DNA from: Metaphire vulgaris
Lineage: Eukaryota; Annelida; Clitellata; Crassiclitellata; Megascolecidae
Reading direction: 5' to 3'
Assembly (NCBI GenBank): GCA_018105865.1
Contig: CM030841.1
Location: forward strand, 12,744,182-12,808,181
DNA: 64,000 bases
Part shown: in pieces, positions 1 to 10,667 of the stretch
Numbering within the stretch: the stretch's first letter is position 1
Layout of the letters: every line of letters begins with the position of its first letter
Translations under genes and position numbers: made by a program
Notes under the pieces: generated by a model
Told to the model about the DNA's origin: nothing
Seen by the model: only the letters and a program-made list of their open reading frames with translations
Database searches by the model: none

Positions 1-158
1 AAGACAACTTTTTTAAAACTTCATGTTCCATACAAATCATAAAATCTTCTCTTGCCAACAATGCTGAACTACAGTAGTATCCTAGCTCTGCAAATAGAAT
101 TAGTGAGAATCAATTTTTGCAAATGTAACGAGAAAACAAAACTACAAATCACAATTAC

Positions 159-3100
159 CTAAGCATTTGCTGACAGAATTACAAAAGCCGACCTGTAAAT
201 CTACCGCTGCGACAAACAAACTGCAATTTAACGCTAACGATGGCCACTTGCCTCCGAGATTTGGTGAACTAGCGACGAGTTTCTTCAAGGCCGATGAGAA
301 ATTTTCATCACTCAACTGGCTCAACAAGGTAGGAAGCAAATCAGAAATTTCTACAAAATTGACAACCAAGAGCAACTGATGAATTAAAGCTAAGACCACA
401 CAAATAATTCAATATATCATTCATTCTAGAATAAAATTACAAACTATACATGCATCATTTATGGAACAACAATTGCCAGGAATGTCCATTAAAAGCGGTG
501 CAAAGAAGCATCAATTCTCCATGCTGAACCAAACGTGCCATTATGGCAATCAAACCATACATCTGTGCTTCATACTGTCAAAATTCAAATTGTCATATAA
601 GAAAATACTTATTCAAATAAATAATCTAATAAAATATAAAACAGCTTGAAACAGTTTGGAGGTCCGGTGCCATTGGGTTCTAGATACTTCCAAACAAGAT
701 CTAAAAAAAACTATTTGGAATTCATTACTTTAACTAGCTCATATATTCCCGTTACTTTAACTAGCTCATATATTCAAATGAGATTAGAACAATCTGCCAT
801 ATACCAAGTGGCCCTTTTGTCAGAGCTTATTTGTAGGGGCCATTTTGTTCTGGGCTGTTTTGATGGGTCACCGCCCCACCTAACTATCATCATACTCAGA
901 TCAAGTCATCTCACAAAACTATGACTTATGACATCGCAAGAAACCCGTTGCTGATTTAGTATCTGTGATTAATTATTTTGTTAAGGTTTTCTTTACAAGT
1001 CTTCAATTTATTTTAGTATTCAATTAAATATTCCTACAGTTCTTGAAATAACCATGTGCTATACTAAATCATCATGATATACAGGGTGGAGCAAAAAACC
1101 GGACTAGTCACATTTAGGTTTGCTTTCAATATAGTTCGTTTTTTGCGCCACCCTGTATTATGCTGCAATTTCAACATGTACTTGCACATAATCCATTCAG
1201 TTCTCAAACTGAATGTATTATCATAATACTTTGCTGATTCATGAAGAAACTCCAACATAACAAGTCAGAAGCTTCTTAAAGCTGTTTTTACCAATGGTTT
1301 GAATGAATCTGTCTTGCCAATGTCATGTGCCATAGTTTTGTTAAGTGAAATGAATGAAATATTATATAGGCAGTGGTTCTCAAACTGGAGTCCGCGGTCC
1401 CATAGGGAACCGCCAAGCGGTTTCAGGGGGACTGTAAATGGATTACTTTCTCAAGATATCTCACCGACACAAAACACACTGATGGCTCTAAGAGTGCCGA
1501 TTCCACATGAATTTAAATTTGACGACTAAGATTTGCAATTTTCTGATTAACTAATTGATTGACAAAACAAGAAGCCTGTGTGCTAATTGCAGTTAATTTA
1601 AAATTCAAATTTTATAAGGTCCGCGAGTCATTGAAAACATTTCTAAGGCACCGCCATGCAAGAAATCCTAAAAAGTTTGAGAACTGTTGTTAAAGAGGGT
1701 AGAAGTGCTATCTATCCAATGCACATTTGTGCTCCCCAGATCAATTGTACAAAGATGTAGTTTGGTGGAAATAAAAGCAATAAGCGAGTTTGTTTGCCCC
1801 ACATGAAAATGAAACCAAAAAATTTGTTTGTACTTATTGAATGCACGTTCACGACTACAGACGCTACTAGAATCATACACATATACTGATAGTGCGGGCA
1901 TCTTTATGTCAAGCTCAAAAGCAGTAGAACAACGCAAGTTCCAGGTAAGTTTGCTTACTCTTTACTTCAGCATGGCCTGTCACAGCAAAGGTGTTCGATG
2001 AAAGCGAAGCCTGTACCTTGGGATTGTTGAAATGGATCACCTCTCCATCATCTTTGATCATGTTGACCTCAAAAAGAGACATCTCCAACATTTTAAAATT
2101 CGGTACATAGTACACATATTTGAGATAATTAAAGAAATTTTCTAACCAGCAAGTGCTTAATGCTACAATTGTCACTGATGAGAAACAATGAATTCATATA
2201 AATGAAGTAGCTGGTAAGATTCTGTCAATGCAACTGCTAGAATCACTCACTGCAATTACCAGTACTTAGTCAGATCTAAGCCTAGGCCTTTACTGCATAG
2301 TAAAACAGTCAAAATAAGGGGAACAGCTGCAATAAAAGGGCGTCTTTGCATCTATCATCATGCCAAATCGAAAGCATGCCAGTAAAATCATGTATTGATA
2401 CAAAGTTCTGCTAGCATAAGTTCAATTTTCCAAGTGCAAAAGTTGTCTAAATAGCAGTTATCTTCAAGAGAAGCAAATATTCTATTCCATCAAATAGAAT
2501 GCCTTGAAATAATCCAGTTTCAGGCTCAATTTTTTTGTCTAAAAATAAATTCTTTATGACCAATATGGCACCCAAAACTGAACATACATATGCACAGTCA
2601 CAGACCCCTACACACACATATATATATTGATTACAGAACATGCTAGTATTCAATTGTTACACAAATTTTGCCAATAATCAAAATGTCAAAAAAGTCAGAA
2701 TTCCAGCAATGACAACAAACACAGATAATAAATTAATACCTCTTCAATCCCCGGAATATTAGTGAGTCCAAGCTTCTTCAACGAAGTTTGCAATTTCTTG
2801 TCATCGGTGGCGTTTGTGCGATGGATAACTTTCTTTTTTCGCCGTGCACTTCCCTACCAGAGAGGACAATAGCATCATATCAGCATTCCAATCCTACGAT
2901 ATGATGTAGCTCAGAAAAAATCAATCTAACATTCGGCAACACAAATTCTCTTAACCACCACCACCACCATTAATAACTTTCCTATATACAAATAAAATTC
3001 AATACGGACTTGTAGTTCAAGTAAGATTTTATGAGAGGATGGCTTTTTAAGACAGATCTGTTACTTTTTAAGAGGTGATCCAATGGGTGACAGTAAACTT

Positions 3101-3419
3101 AAACATGACATTATCTATAGCAAGTAAAACAATTTTACTGTGCTTTGGCCCGCATCTCCATTTTCTACTCAATAAAGTGGTTATCTGGATAGGATGAAAG
3201 CATTGAATTAAGGCAGTTCCACATTTACAGAAGGCCATAGATGGGAAAAAAGGAATACAGAATGATGTGGAAAGCAGAAGCACAACTGATAGAGTAGTAC
3301 ACACAACCATGGAAAAGACTTGATGTAGAGCATCCAGAAAGGAAGAGGAAAATTTTACCACTAACCTTTCCACCAATTCTGACTTGTGTTTCCAACTGCT
3401 TCAGTTTTTCGACATTCAT
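159..3419 (-). CDS. BTF3L4: BTF3/BTF3L4-like nascent polypeptide-associated complex beta subunit, four exons
   Basis: The beta subunit of NAC binds ribosomes and shields nascent chains in the cytosol. Exons read on the minus strand: 3419-3366 ([18 protein letters not shown], the usual N-terminus), 2853-2740 ([11 protein letters not shown] ribosome-binding basic stretch, then [14 protein letters not shown]), 2067-1959 ([20 protein letters not shown], the NAC domain core, ending in GHAEVK) and 350-159 ([12 protein letters not shown]). Every intron starts GT and ends AG. Phases are 0, 0 and 1, and the last junction rebuilds a lysine codon (A|AA). VNMIKDDG resembles BTF3L4 more than BTF3. The odd part is the C-terminus: after the ALKKL helix it runs into a hydrophobic, cysteine-containing stretch instead of the usual acidic EDDD..VPDLVENFDEA tail. 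A strong donor at 159/158 (CTTAG|GTAATT) suggests another exon beyond the left edge; without it a stop follows at 142. Family call is certain; the 3' end is not. Confidence 0.9.
724..779. repeat. 28-bp direct repeat, two copies
   Basis: Two adjacent near-identical copies of a unit containing TTACTTTAACTAGCTCATAT. It lies downstream of the last visible BTF3-like exon on the transcribed side, inside intron sequence. No function is apparent. Confidence 0.7.
1082..1155. mobile_element. 74-bp Tc1/mariner-like MITE with TA duplication
   Basis: Imperfect terminal inverted repeats CAGGGTGGAGCAAAAAAC and GTTTTTTGCGCCACCCTG face each other and are flanked by TA on both sides (1080-1081 and 1156-1157). 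TA duplications and this TIR style suggest the Tc1/mariner (IS630) superfamily. It lies in the BTF3-like intron between exons 3 and 4. Confidence 0.7.
1371..1689. mobile_element. hAT-type MITE, CAGTGGTTCTCAAAC family
   Basis: Starts CAGTGGTTCTCAAACTG and ends with the degenerate inverse AAGTTTGAGAACTGTTG. Related copies are at 27860, 58359 and 62353. The flanking 8-mers do not match well, so this is probably an old copy. It is inside the BTF3-like intron. Confidence 0.6.
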
Positions 3420-5043
3420 TCTTCAAAGCTTGGTGAAACTGCAAGACACTGTACTAAAATATGAAACACATCAGTGCTAATACACTAATTAATACCAAGC
3501 AGAATAAAAACCCACAATATTTATTTTCTACAAGACATGTCTTTCCAAGAATCTAGTATTTGCCACAAAATCATATTCAAACATTGCAATCGGCAATGAC
3601 AACATTTTCAGCCAGATAAATAATTTTTCAAAGCTTTAGTTGGTCGAGTTTTGATCAGGACAGTAGTCTCGTACTTATCAAAATTAAAGTAAAACATTAG
3701 ATAAAGATTTAATTGCACAACCATTAAAAAATCACTGCCATAAAAGATGCGCACCAGAAAAATATAAGTTCTTGCTTAGCTTCTGTGGCAGCCATTAATT
3801 TGTTTGACCAACCATCGTTGAGTTTAACTACCAAAAACCATTACCAATACAAAGATAGCCAGCTAGGTAAACATGTAAGTAAAAAGTCTTTGTGTGTGTG
3901 TGTGTGTGTGTAATTTACAAAGTAAAATTATATTAGCAGCTTATTTTTGGTGCTTAATCTAACATTAAAACAGCTATGCCAAATGAGGGTCCTCCGTCCA
4001 CTAGGCATTGAGGCTGGGGCATCATTGCTAGAGGAATGAGTTTTGGGAGACACAGGTGTCGAGATTAGATATAAGAATTTGAGACATTTGCAAGAATGGA
4101 AGAGAATGGCTCTATCAAACTTGCCATTTGACTGTGGCATGGGCAGTAGAGGTAGGTAGAAACTGCTACATATGAAAGTGCATAGTTGCAGATTTTAAGT
4201 GATGATTGATTCAATAACTGTGGCAGGTTGAGATGAGACGACAAGCAGGTGGGCCGAGGTTGCAACATTGTAAAAATAAGCAGGCCTTGATGGATGGCTT
4301 GAATTTGCAATTAAATTAAGTGATATTATTTTGTGTCCAATGCATTCTGTTATTTTTCAGCCAGTATAGTAATTCTGAATTTCTGTTATTGGTAAACTAT
4401 GACAAATTTGGGAGACTTGATATCTTCGTGAGCCAGCGCATTGTAAATAGATTGAATATTTTAGAAAGACTGTAGTATAAGGCATTATAATAGTTCAATC
4501 TATGATGGGCAATTGAGATGGCAATGGCGAAGACAGTATAAACAGCAAAACAAGGACGACTGGACTGTGACCACAGTAGGGTTATGGACGTTCTAAAAGT
4601 GTGCGCTTAAAAACTTAGAGCCGAAATGAATTCCAAGATTGAGTGCCGTTGGAACAGCGGTCAATAGTGAGGTCTTACGTTTTGCGCATTAAACGTCGGC
4701 TTTTTAAAAATGTATTCACATTCTACAAATATTAACTTCGAACGATGTCTTCCATTACTCACATCCATAGAATATAATACATACAATCATACATTGATGT
4801 ACATTAAATTCTATGATATGTAATCTATCTGGGACCTATGATATAGGGAATCTTCTGATGCAGAAACTGTAAAACTTGATTATTTTACGTAAATACTAAA
4901 TACTAGTAAATAGTAATCATCTGTCATTTATTATGATATAGGCCTATCTGATGCAGAAAACCTGTTAGACTTTTGTACGTCTTGTCGTAAAACGAATAGC
5001 TATTTTAATTTGAGGGCCACACACAATAAGTAGATATGTAGAT

Positions 5044-5045
<2 letters not shown>
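3420..5045. other. Upstream of BTF3-like gene, no gene seen
   Basis: Contains the presumed BTF3-like promoter side, a short (TG)n at about 3889-3910 and unassigned AT-rich sequence. Stretches at 3930-4500 look like old repeat but I cannot name a family. A 5' exon of the TNFAIP8-like gene could be hidden between here and 10 kb. Confidence 0.4.

Positions 5046-5108
<63 letters not shown>
5046..5108. repeat. (AT)n microsatellite
   Basis: About 63 bp of uninterrupted AT dinucleotides, directly left of a SINE-like segment. Confidence 0.95.
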
Positions 5109-5112
<4 letters not shown>

Positions 5113-5222
5113 AACCTAGCTTCACTGCCCTGTTCGGATATTGACCATTGTCTGGCTCATGGAGTTATCGCTCAAGTGAGACAACATAGCTATTTTAAGA
5201 AAGGCTGAGGGCCTAAGAATAT
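5109..5222 (+). repeat. SINE-like segment
   Basis: The order AACCTAG..TCACTGCCC..GGATATTGACCATTGTCTGGCT, then TAGCTATTTTAAG and AGGCTGAG..GCCTAAGAA, matches the better copy at 12541-12905, which ends in a GCGCTATAGAAA tail. Here the tail is missing. Confidence 0.5.
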
Positions 5223-5357
5223 TGGGATAAGTAGATATGTTGTTATTGAAATTGCCGTCGAATTGAAAGACTTTGCGATGCAAACTTTGTCAGTAAGACC
5301 TTTGGGATAAAGACAGAATTAAGCAGGACTTGGAAGCTGGCTTCTTGGATTGTCTAT
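5171..5357 (+). repeat. Segmental direct repeat, copy 1
   Basis: Shares with 5591-5812 the order GCTCAAGTGAGACAA, TTATTGAAAT, GCGATGCAAACTTTGT, and AGACAGAATTAAGCAGGACT followed by TGGAAGCTGGCTTC. A few per cent of bases differ. AT-rich microsatellite (5362-5453) separates the copies. Confidence 0.8.
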
Positions 5358-5361
5358 AGTT

Positions 5362-5405
5362 TTATATATATATAATATATATATAGGAATTTTAGCCAGA
5401 ATAAA

Positions 5406-5436
<31 letters not shown>

Positions 5437-5453
5437 ATTATATATATATATAT
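5362..5453. repeat. AT-rich microsatellite
   Basis: Interrupted (AT)n tracts between the two copies of the segmental repeat. Confidence 0.9.
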
Positions 5454-5590
5454 TCCAGACAACAGAAGACCAACCCAAAAAGAGGTGCTCGGATTAGTCA
5501 TTCCCCTTCCTGACCTGTCCCTTTTCTATCGATGACTTATTAAAAACTCATTCAGGTTGTCGGTCTGTTAAAAAAAGAAATTATCCGCCA

Positions 5591-5812
5591 AAGTATCGTC
5601 GCTCAAGTGAGACAAGCTCAGACAACAGGAAGAAGTAAGTGTGGACTTTATCTAGATTAATCCATTTGGAAATATAGGAATATTTACTTTTGTAAGTTAT
5701 TGAAATCGGCGTCGAATGGAAAGACTTCTTGCGATGCAAACTTTGTTACTAAGACCTTTGCGATAAAGACAGAATTAAGCAGGACTTGGAAGCTGGCTTC
5801 CTGGATTGTCTA
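5591..5812 (+). repeat. Segmental direct repeat, copy 2
   Basis: Second copy of the block at 5171-5357, in the same orientation, about 430 bp downstream. See the finding on this duplication. Confidence 0.8.
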
Positions 5813-6072
5813 TTCTCAGTTTTGATGTATTGTGAGCGGTGACTTTTGTCTTATAAAGAAGTTCTTGTCTTTCAGAGCTAATCCTGCATCTTTACTTTAT
5901 TCCTTTTCAGTAGCATCAGTTGGAATGCCAAAGAGCTTAGTTTGCCATTTCCTAACTTTGTAGCTTGAAAATACACAAAAACCATCTGTTAGTTTGCATT
6001 AATTGTAGTGAGTGCCTTAGATATATTTCTGAGAAGGTGGTATGTAAATGACATTTGATCTGTTAGGGGTTT

Positions 6073-6520
6073 GGGGCCGTCCATAAAATACGTCATGCTA
6101 TTTCTCGGCCATTTTTGACCACCTCTGTCACAAACTGTCAAAAATCTCGGACCCCGTAAAAGTGTGTCACAAATCTCGGACCTCCCTTAGCCTAATGTGT
6201 CGTCCACAAATTATGTCAGGCAGGTTTTGCATTTAATTAATTCAAGTTTCTTGTTCAATTTTCAGCAAGAAAACAGATATTCAACTTCAGACAATGATAA
6301 TTAATACAATTGAAACCTAAAATTTAATGTATCTCAGGCAAAAAGTGTTAATCAATGATTAAAAACATTGTTTGCTATATGTCCTATCAGGTATATTTAA
6401 GGTTTTTATACGGAAGGTGTGACGTCATGCTGGTCTTTACCCTCCGCCCCCCTATCACAAACTGTCACACTTGTTTAGACCCCTCCCCTTGAAGCGTGAC
6501 GTACTTTATGGGCGATCTCT
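6073..6520. mobile_element. MITE with GGGGCCGTCCATAAA termini
   Basis: Left end GGGGCCGTCCATAAAATACG and right end GTGACGTACTTTATGGGCG are inverted repeats. Internal CACAAACTGTCA motifs recur. A second copy in opposite orientation lies at 61225-61630. I could not define a target duplication and do not assign the superfamily. Confidence 0.65.
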
Positions 6521-7606
6521 TGGGTTTAACTCCTCACTGTTTAAAGACATCTCCAATTGAATTAGCAACATTTGATTTTAGCTATCTGACCCTCACCTAT
6601 GTATGCTTTGAATTTGAATTGTATGCTCAACGTATGTTGAGCATACAATTTTCCATTGCACTACATCTATATCTGCTTTTGCTGTTGTGTATAGCCAGAA
6701 TACCAGTAATTTAAGACCTTAAAATATGGCCTTCAATTACTTTTATGTAATCTTACAGTAGGTAAACTGTTGGACACATAAACTTGTCTGATACAGGACT
6801 TCTCTTTGTAAGTTTTCTTGATATTTTAAATTGTTAACTATGAGGATGTATTGTTTTAATTTTAGCAGTGGCTTGTTGACTTTTATGCCAGTTGTGAAAA
6901 GTGAAAGAAACATTAAGTATAAAAGTGACAACTGTCTTGTTAATTAATTTGGCATGAGTGATTTAAAAAAATGTTAACTTACACTAGAAGTGCAAGTGTT
7001 CACTCAGTTACGTAGCTCATTTTCTTGCATCCTAATTCTCTTTGCCTGCTGTCAAAATGGCTAGGTAGATTTGTGCGTGCGTGTGTGTTTGTGCATGTGT
7101 AATTGTAGGTGTAACTGCCTTGATGTGGGAGTTGTGTGATGATTTTTTCCACAAATTCAGAAGAAATTACTTGATTGGTTATCATAATCGTTGTTGGTAA
7201 TGTGGTAATATGCCTGCTAGTTATGAAGATTTTGAAAGGTTGAAAGCATAGAGGCTGCTTGTCTGCTGTGAGTTAGTTGTTTATTCTCCTTTTTGTTGTA
7301 GGAACATCATCACTGCTTTCATGTCGACATAGCAAATGGCTGAATAATAATAATAATATGCTCTTGATGCACTGCAATGCACCCTTTGACACCAATTTTG
7401 TTTATTTTGTGCTGAAATGTTGTTTCTTTATATTTTGATAAAGGGCTTTGTGCAAGCTTATTAAGAATAAAGTTGAGAGTTCCCAGAGTAGACAGATGTT
7501 GGCAATTTCATCATCATCATCATCACCACCACCACCATTATCATCATCATCATCATCTCGGCTCCCCGCCAGCTAAGTGCGGCAATAGCTAGATAGGAAA
7601 TGTTTC
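6521..7606. other. No gene seen; presumed TNFAIP8-like intron or intergenic
   Basis: AT-rich sequence with a TCA/TCACCA microsatellite at 7509-7557. No reading frame here resembles a known protein. Confidence 0.4.
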
Positions 7607-7983
7607 CAGGGTTATTTCTAGGATTGTGAATTTAGGGGGTGTAAGTAAAATTTGGGGGTCTCTGCCGAATAAGTGTGAAAAAATCATCCCACAAAAAAAT
7701 TCTTACAGGCAAAAAACCAAAAACATTATAGAATCTAAAAAAATTCTGACAAGCAAAAATCGTTATCAGGTCTCAAAAAGTCTGACAGGCAAAAAAGGTC
7801 AAAAGGTCATCTGAGAAATAAGGTTGGAGGGTGTTACTTCTTGAATTAGGGGGTGTTCTATGGCTATTTAGGGTAATTTAGGGTACATACCATTCTTAGA
7901 TTAGGAAATTTTGGAGGTGTCGACCTCAAATTGGGGGGAGGGGTGTTGGGTGGAGGTGTTAGGGGGGTGTAAAAATATCCATG
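7607..7983. mobile_element. hAT-type MITE, CAGGGTTATTTCTAGG family
   Basis: Perfect 8-bp target duplication AATGTTTC at 7599-7606 and 7984-7991. The interior carries repeated CTGACAAGCAAAAA-type motifs and G-rich GGGGGTGT runs. The same family is at 17167-17556. Confidence 0.85.
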
Positions 7984-7991
7984 AATGTTTC

Positions 7992-9302
7992 CAATCTTTC
8001 CTTTCTTTAGCTTTTTTTTTGGCTTCTGTGATGTTGATTTGTCTGGGGTCTTCCTTCTTGATTTACATCAGGATAAAATGTCTGACAACCTTTTCTGTTC
8101 AGTACTATGGTTAAAGAGCAGTGCTGTGCCAGAAGTTCTTAATTTATTTGGTCACCCAAGTTCAAGAAACTGGGAGACCCATCAGAAATTTTGTTACCTT
8201 GGAATTTATTAAGTTTTGTGTATAGCCACTGTTTTTTTGCAAGAGCATAAAGGATGAACCAAAGTGTGTGGTGATAAGCAGTTTTATGAAAATATAGGTT
8301 TATTATTAGTGCATCAACATTTGCCTGTGGGCAGTCAGTCTTAATAATTTCAATCTGTTCAGTAGACATAGTTCTATATAATTACTGAATATCATAATGA
8401 CCCCATTCTGTTTGGTTTTGGGCATATCGGGTTTAATGGTATTATGTGTAGGGGACAACTTTTTATTCTTACATAAACTAATTCAGCAGAAATTATAAGA
8501 CTAATAAAGCTTTATTATCCAACAATATGGCTTTGAAGGAAGTCTGCTAAAAGGCTTAAAGAGATGTTGAAATCTGGTCTTATAGAGGAAATATTGTTTG
8601 TAGTTGAATCAAGATGCATAATTTTGTAGTGTTTTAATCACCAGTAATTGTTTCAGCGTGAAATCTGGTCACAGACACCTAATTGGAAATAAATGAAAAT
8701 ATGGAAATAAATGAAAGATGAAACATGTGGGCTTATCTCAGTACTGAGGACAATGGTAGTTGATTTAGTAACTGCAGGCTGTTTACCACTGCCTACATAC
8801 ACTCACATATTTTTGAGATATTGCAGGAGCATTGTCGGTTTATAATTGTGACAGTTTTACGCGGTGTACTGAACTTACTTACCGGTATTCATTTCTGCAG
8901 TCTGTATGGGACCTCTATGGACAGAGAACCAGTAATTTCTGTCTGATACTATTCAGCTTGTATTGACCAGCTTTTGAGAACCAGCGTTGAGTAGACTTGT
9001 GCTCCAAAAGATGATGCATTCTTTATTATAAATGTCAGCCCTGTTTTGTTACCAGTAATCATTATGCTAGTGAGGACAACACAACAAGGCTTTGATGTTA
9101 TTCCATTTGTCATTGGCCGTACCCATTATTCCGACGTGTAATTTTGTTCCCAGTCCTTTGTTTATGCTAATTAATGATGACACTCTGCTCAGGGTCATTT
9201 TGCATAAAGTCACAAATGATTTATTGACAACATGCTTTTTTCACCCAACCATACAAAAATTATTCCACCTAATGTTGCAGATCAAGTCAAACTACCAAGC
9301 TG
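7992..9302. other. No gene or named repeat seen
   Basis: Mostly T-rich single-copy-looking sequence upstream of the TNFAIP8-like exon. Part of it is probably intron. Confidence 0.35.

Positions 9303-9366
<64 letters not shown>
9303..9366. repeat. (TG)n microsatellite
   Basis: About 64 bp of uninterrupted TG. Confidence 0.97.
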
Positions 9367-9369
<3 letters not shown>

Positions 9370-9775
9370 ATTTTATAATCAATTATGAATTATGAATATC
9401 TGTGTTTTCGTAAGGTATCTATCTTGAATTTGAAAATTGTCCTATGGCTATTGAAAAATATTATAATATTAAAGTTTTGAAAGGGGTCAGTCAAAATCTT
9501 TTCACATTTCAAACCTGCCATGGTATAGAAGGCTTTTCCTCTCTGCTCCCAACCATTAATTTCCCACTGAGATGGTTCTGAACAGGTCCAGAAATTCTGT
9601 TAGGCTCGTATATTTTTTTCCTTCCATCCGTGTACTCCGTTATTCTTCTGTTTTGGGATTTAGAGTGAGATTAAACACAGTCACCAGATACTACTGGAGT
9701 TACAGCATTTCAATAGTGGCAATGTTAGTGTTACAGCAGAATGAACTGGTTTTGATGAAATCTGACACTTGTAAG

Positions 9776-9951
9776 CAGGGTGCGATTTGTGACCTGGAGC
9801 AGTGGGGGGGATATGTCGAGCTTGGGGGGATGTAGTTGTTGGGAAATGTAGCAGTGGGGGTGTAGTGGTGGGGATGTAGCAGTAGGGGATGCAGTTGGGC
9901 AGTGGGGGGGGGGAAGATTCTCCCTTCCCCCCCCCTACAAATCGTGCCCTG
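9776..9951. mobile_element. hAT-type MITE, CAGGGTGCGATTTGT family
   Basis: TIRs CAGGGTGCGATTTGT and ACAAATCGTGCCCTG with a perfect 8-bp duplication CTTGTAAG (9768-9775, 9952-9959). The interior is a G-rich degenerate minisatellite of GGGATGTAGCAGTGG-like units, which may indicate internal expansion. Confidence 0.88.
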
Positions 9952-10107
9952 CTTGTAAGCCTTGTAGTTTTGTCATGCAGTCACCAGTTGAGATCAGAAA
10001 TCCTAGAATCCTATTGTCCCGATGCCTCCAGTAATTCTGAATAGTAAAAATAGTGAAAATGAGAAAGTAAGCAAGTCTAACCCGTAGATTGTTGTTTAAT
10101 TTGTCAG

Positions 10108-10667
10108 TGTCTGAGATATTCAATTCGCATAGCATTGGACTTCGAGCACAGAAGAAACTCCTCGGAAAGATGACCTCGCGAAAGGTCATTCAGACATTCA
10201 TCGACGAGAGAAGCGGACAGTTGTTAGATGACCTCTACCATCTGGTTAAAGATCATTACGATCGGAAGCGGGCAGAAAAGGCGATCAAGTACATGATCAA
10301 GACAGTAATAAAGATCGGCATTCTTTTTCGCAATGATCAGTTCAGCGTGGAAGAACTGGACTTGGTAGAAGACTTTAAGAAGAAATTTCGAACGCTTGTT
10401 ATGACCGTTGTAAGTTTTGCTCAAGTAGAGTTTTCGTATGATCGTGCTTTTCTCGTGAAAATAATGAACGAGTGTCGCGACTTGATTAAGAAATTGGTCT
10501 TGCGACATCTCACCGAGAAATCTTTGCAGCGCATAGACAATGTCTTTGAAACCTTTGGCAGCTGTGATTTCTTGGATGCAGTTTTTAAGTCGGATAGCCC
10601 ACATGAAGAGGCTAAATTCAAAGTGATCCAAGACCTCAATGTATTGCTTGAAGCCAATATGGTTTAA
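10108..10667 (+). CDS. TNFAIP8L: TNFAIP8/TIPE family protein, main coding exon
   Basis: TIPE proteins have an all-helical fold with a lipid-binding cavity; in other animals they act in phosphoinositide transfer, cell survival and immune homeostasis. The exon follows an acceptor (TTTAATTTGTCAG) at 10107 and reads SEIFNSHSIGLRAQKKLLGK, the family N-terminus. Further family blocks are KAIKYMIKTVIKIGILFRND, KKKFRTLVMTVVSFAQVE, RHLTEKSLQRIDNVF and CDFLDAVF, before the stop at 10665-10667. No ATG lies near the expected N-terminus within this exon. The exon opens TG TCT GAG in frame, so an upstream exon ending in A would create ATG TCT GAG, giving a 186-residue protein, normal for the family. The next in-exon methionine would delete the conserved AQKK segment. 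Which TIPE paralogue this is cannot be told by eye. Confidence 0.93.

Noticed and set aside
10089..10107. TTG start for the TNFAIP8-like protein
   Set aside because: These codons lie in the presumed polypyrimidine tract before the splice acceptor.
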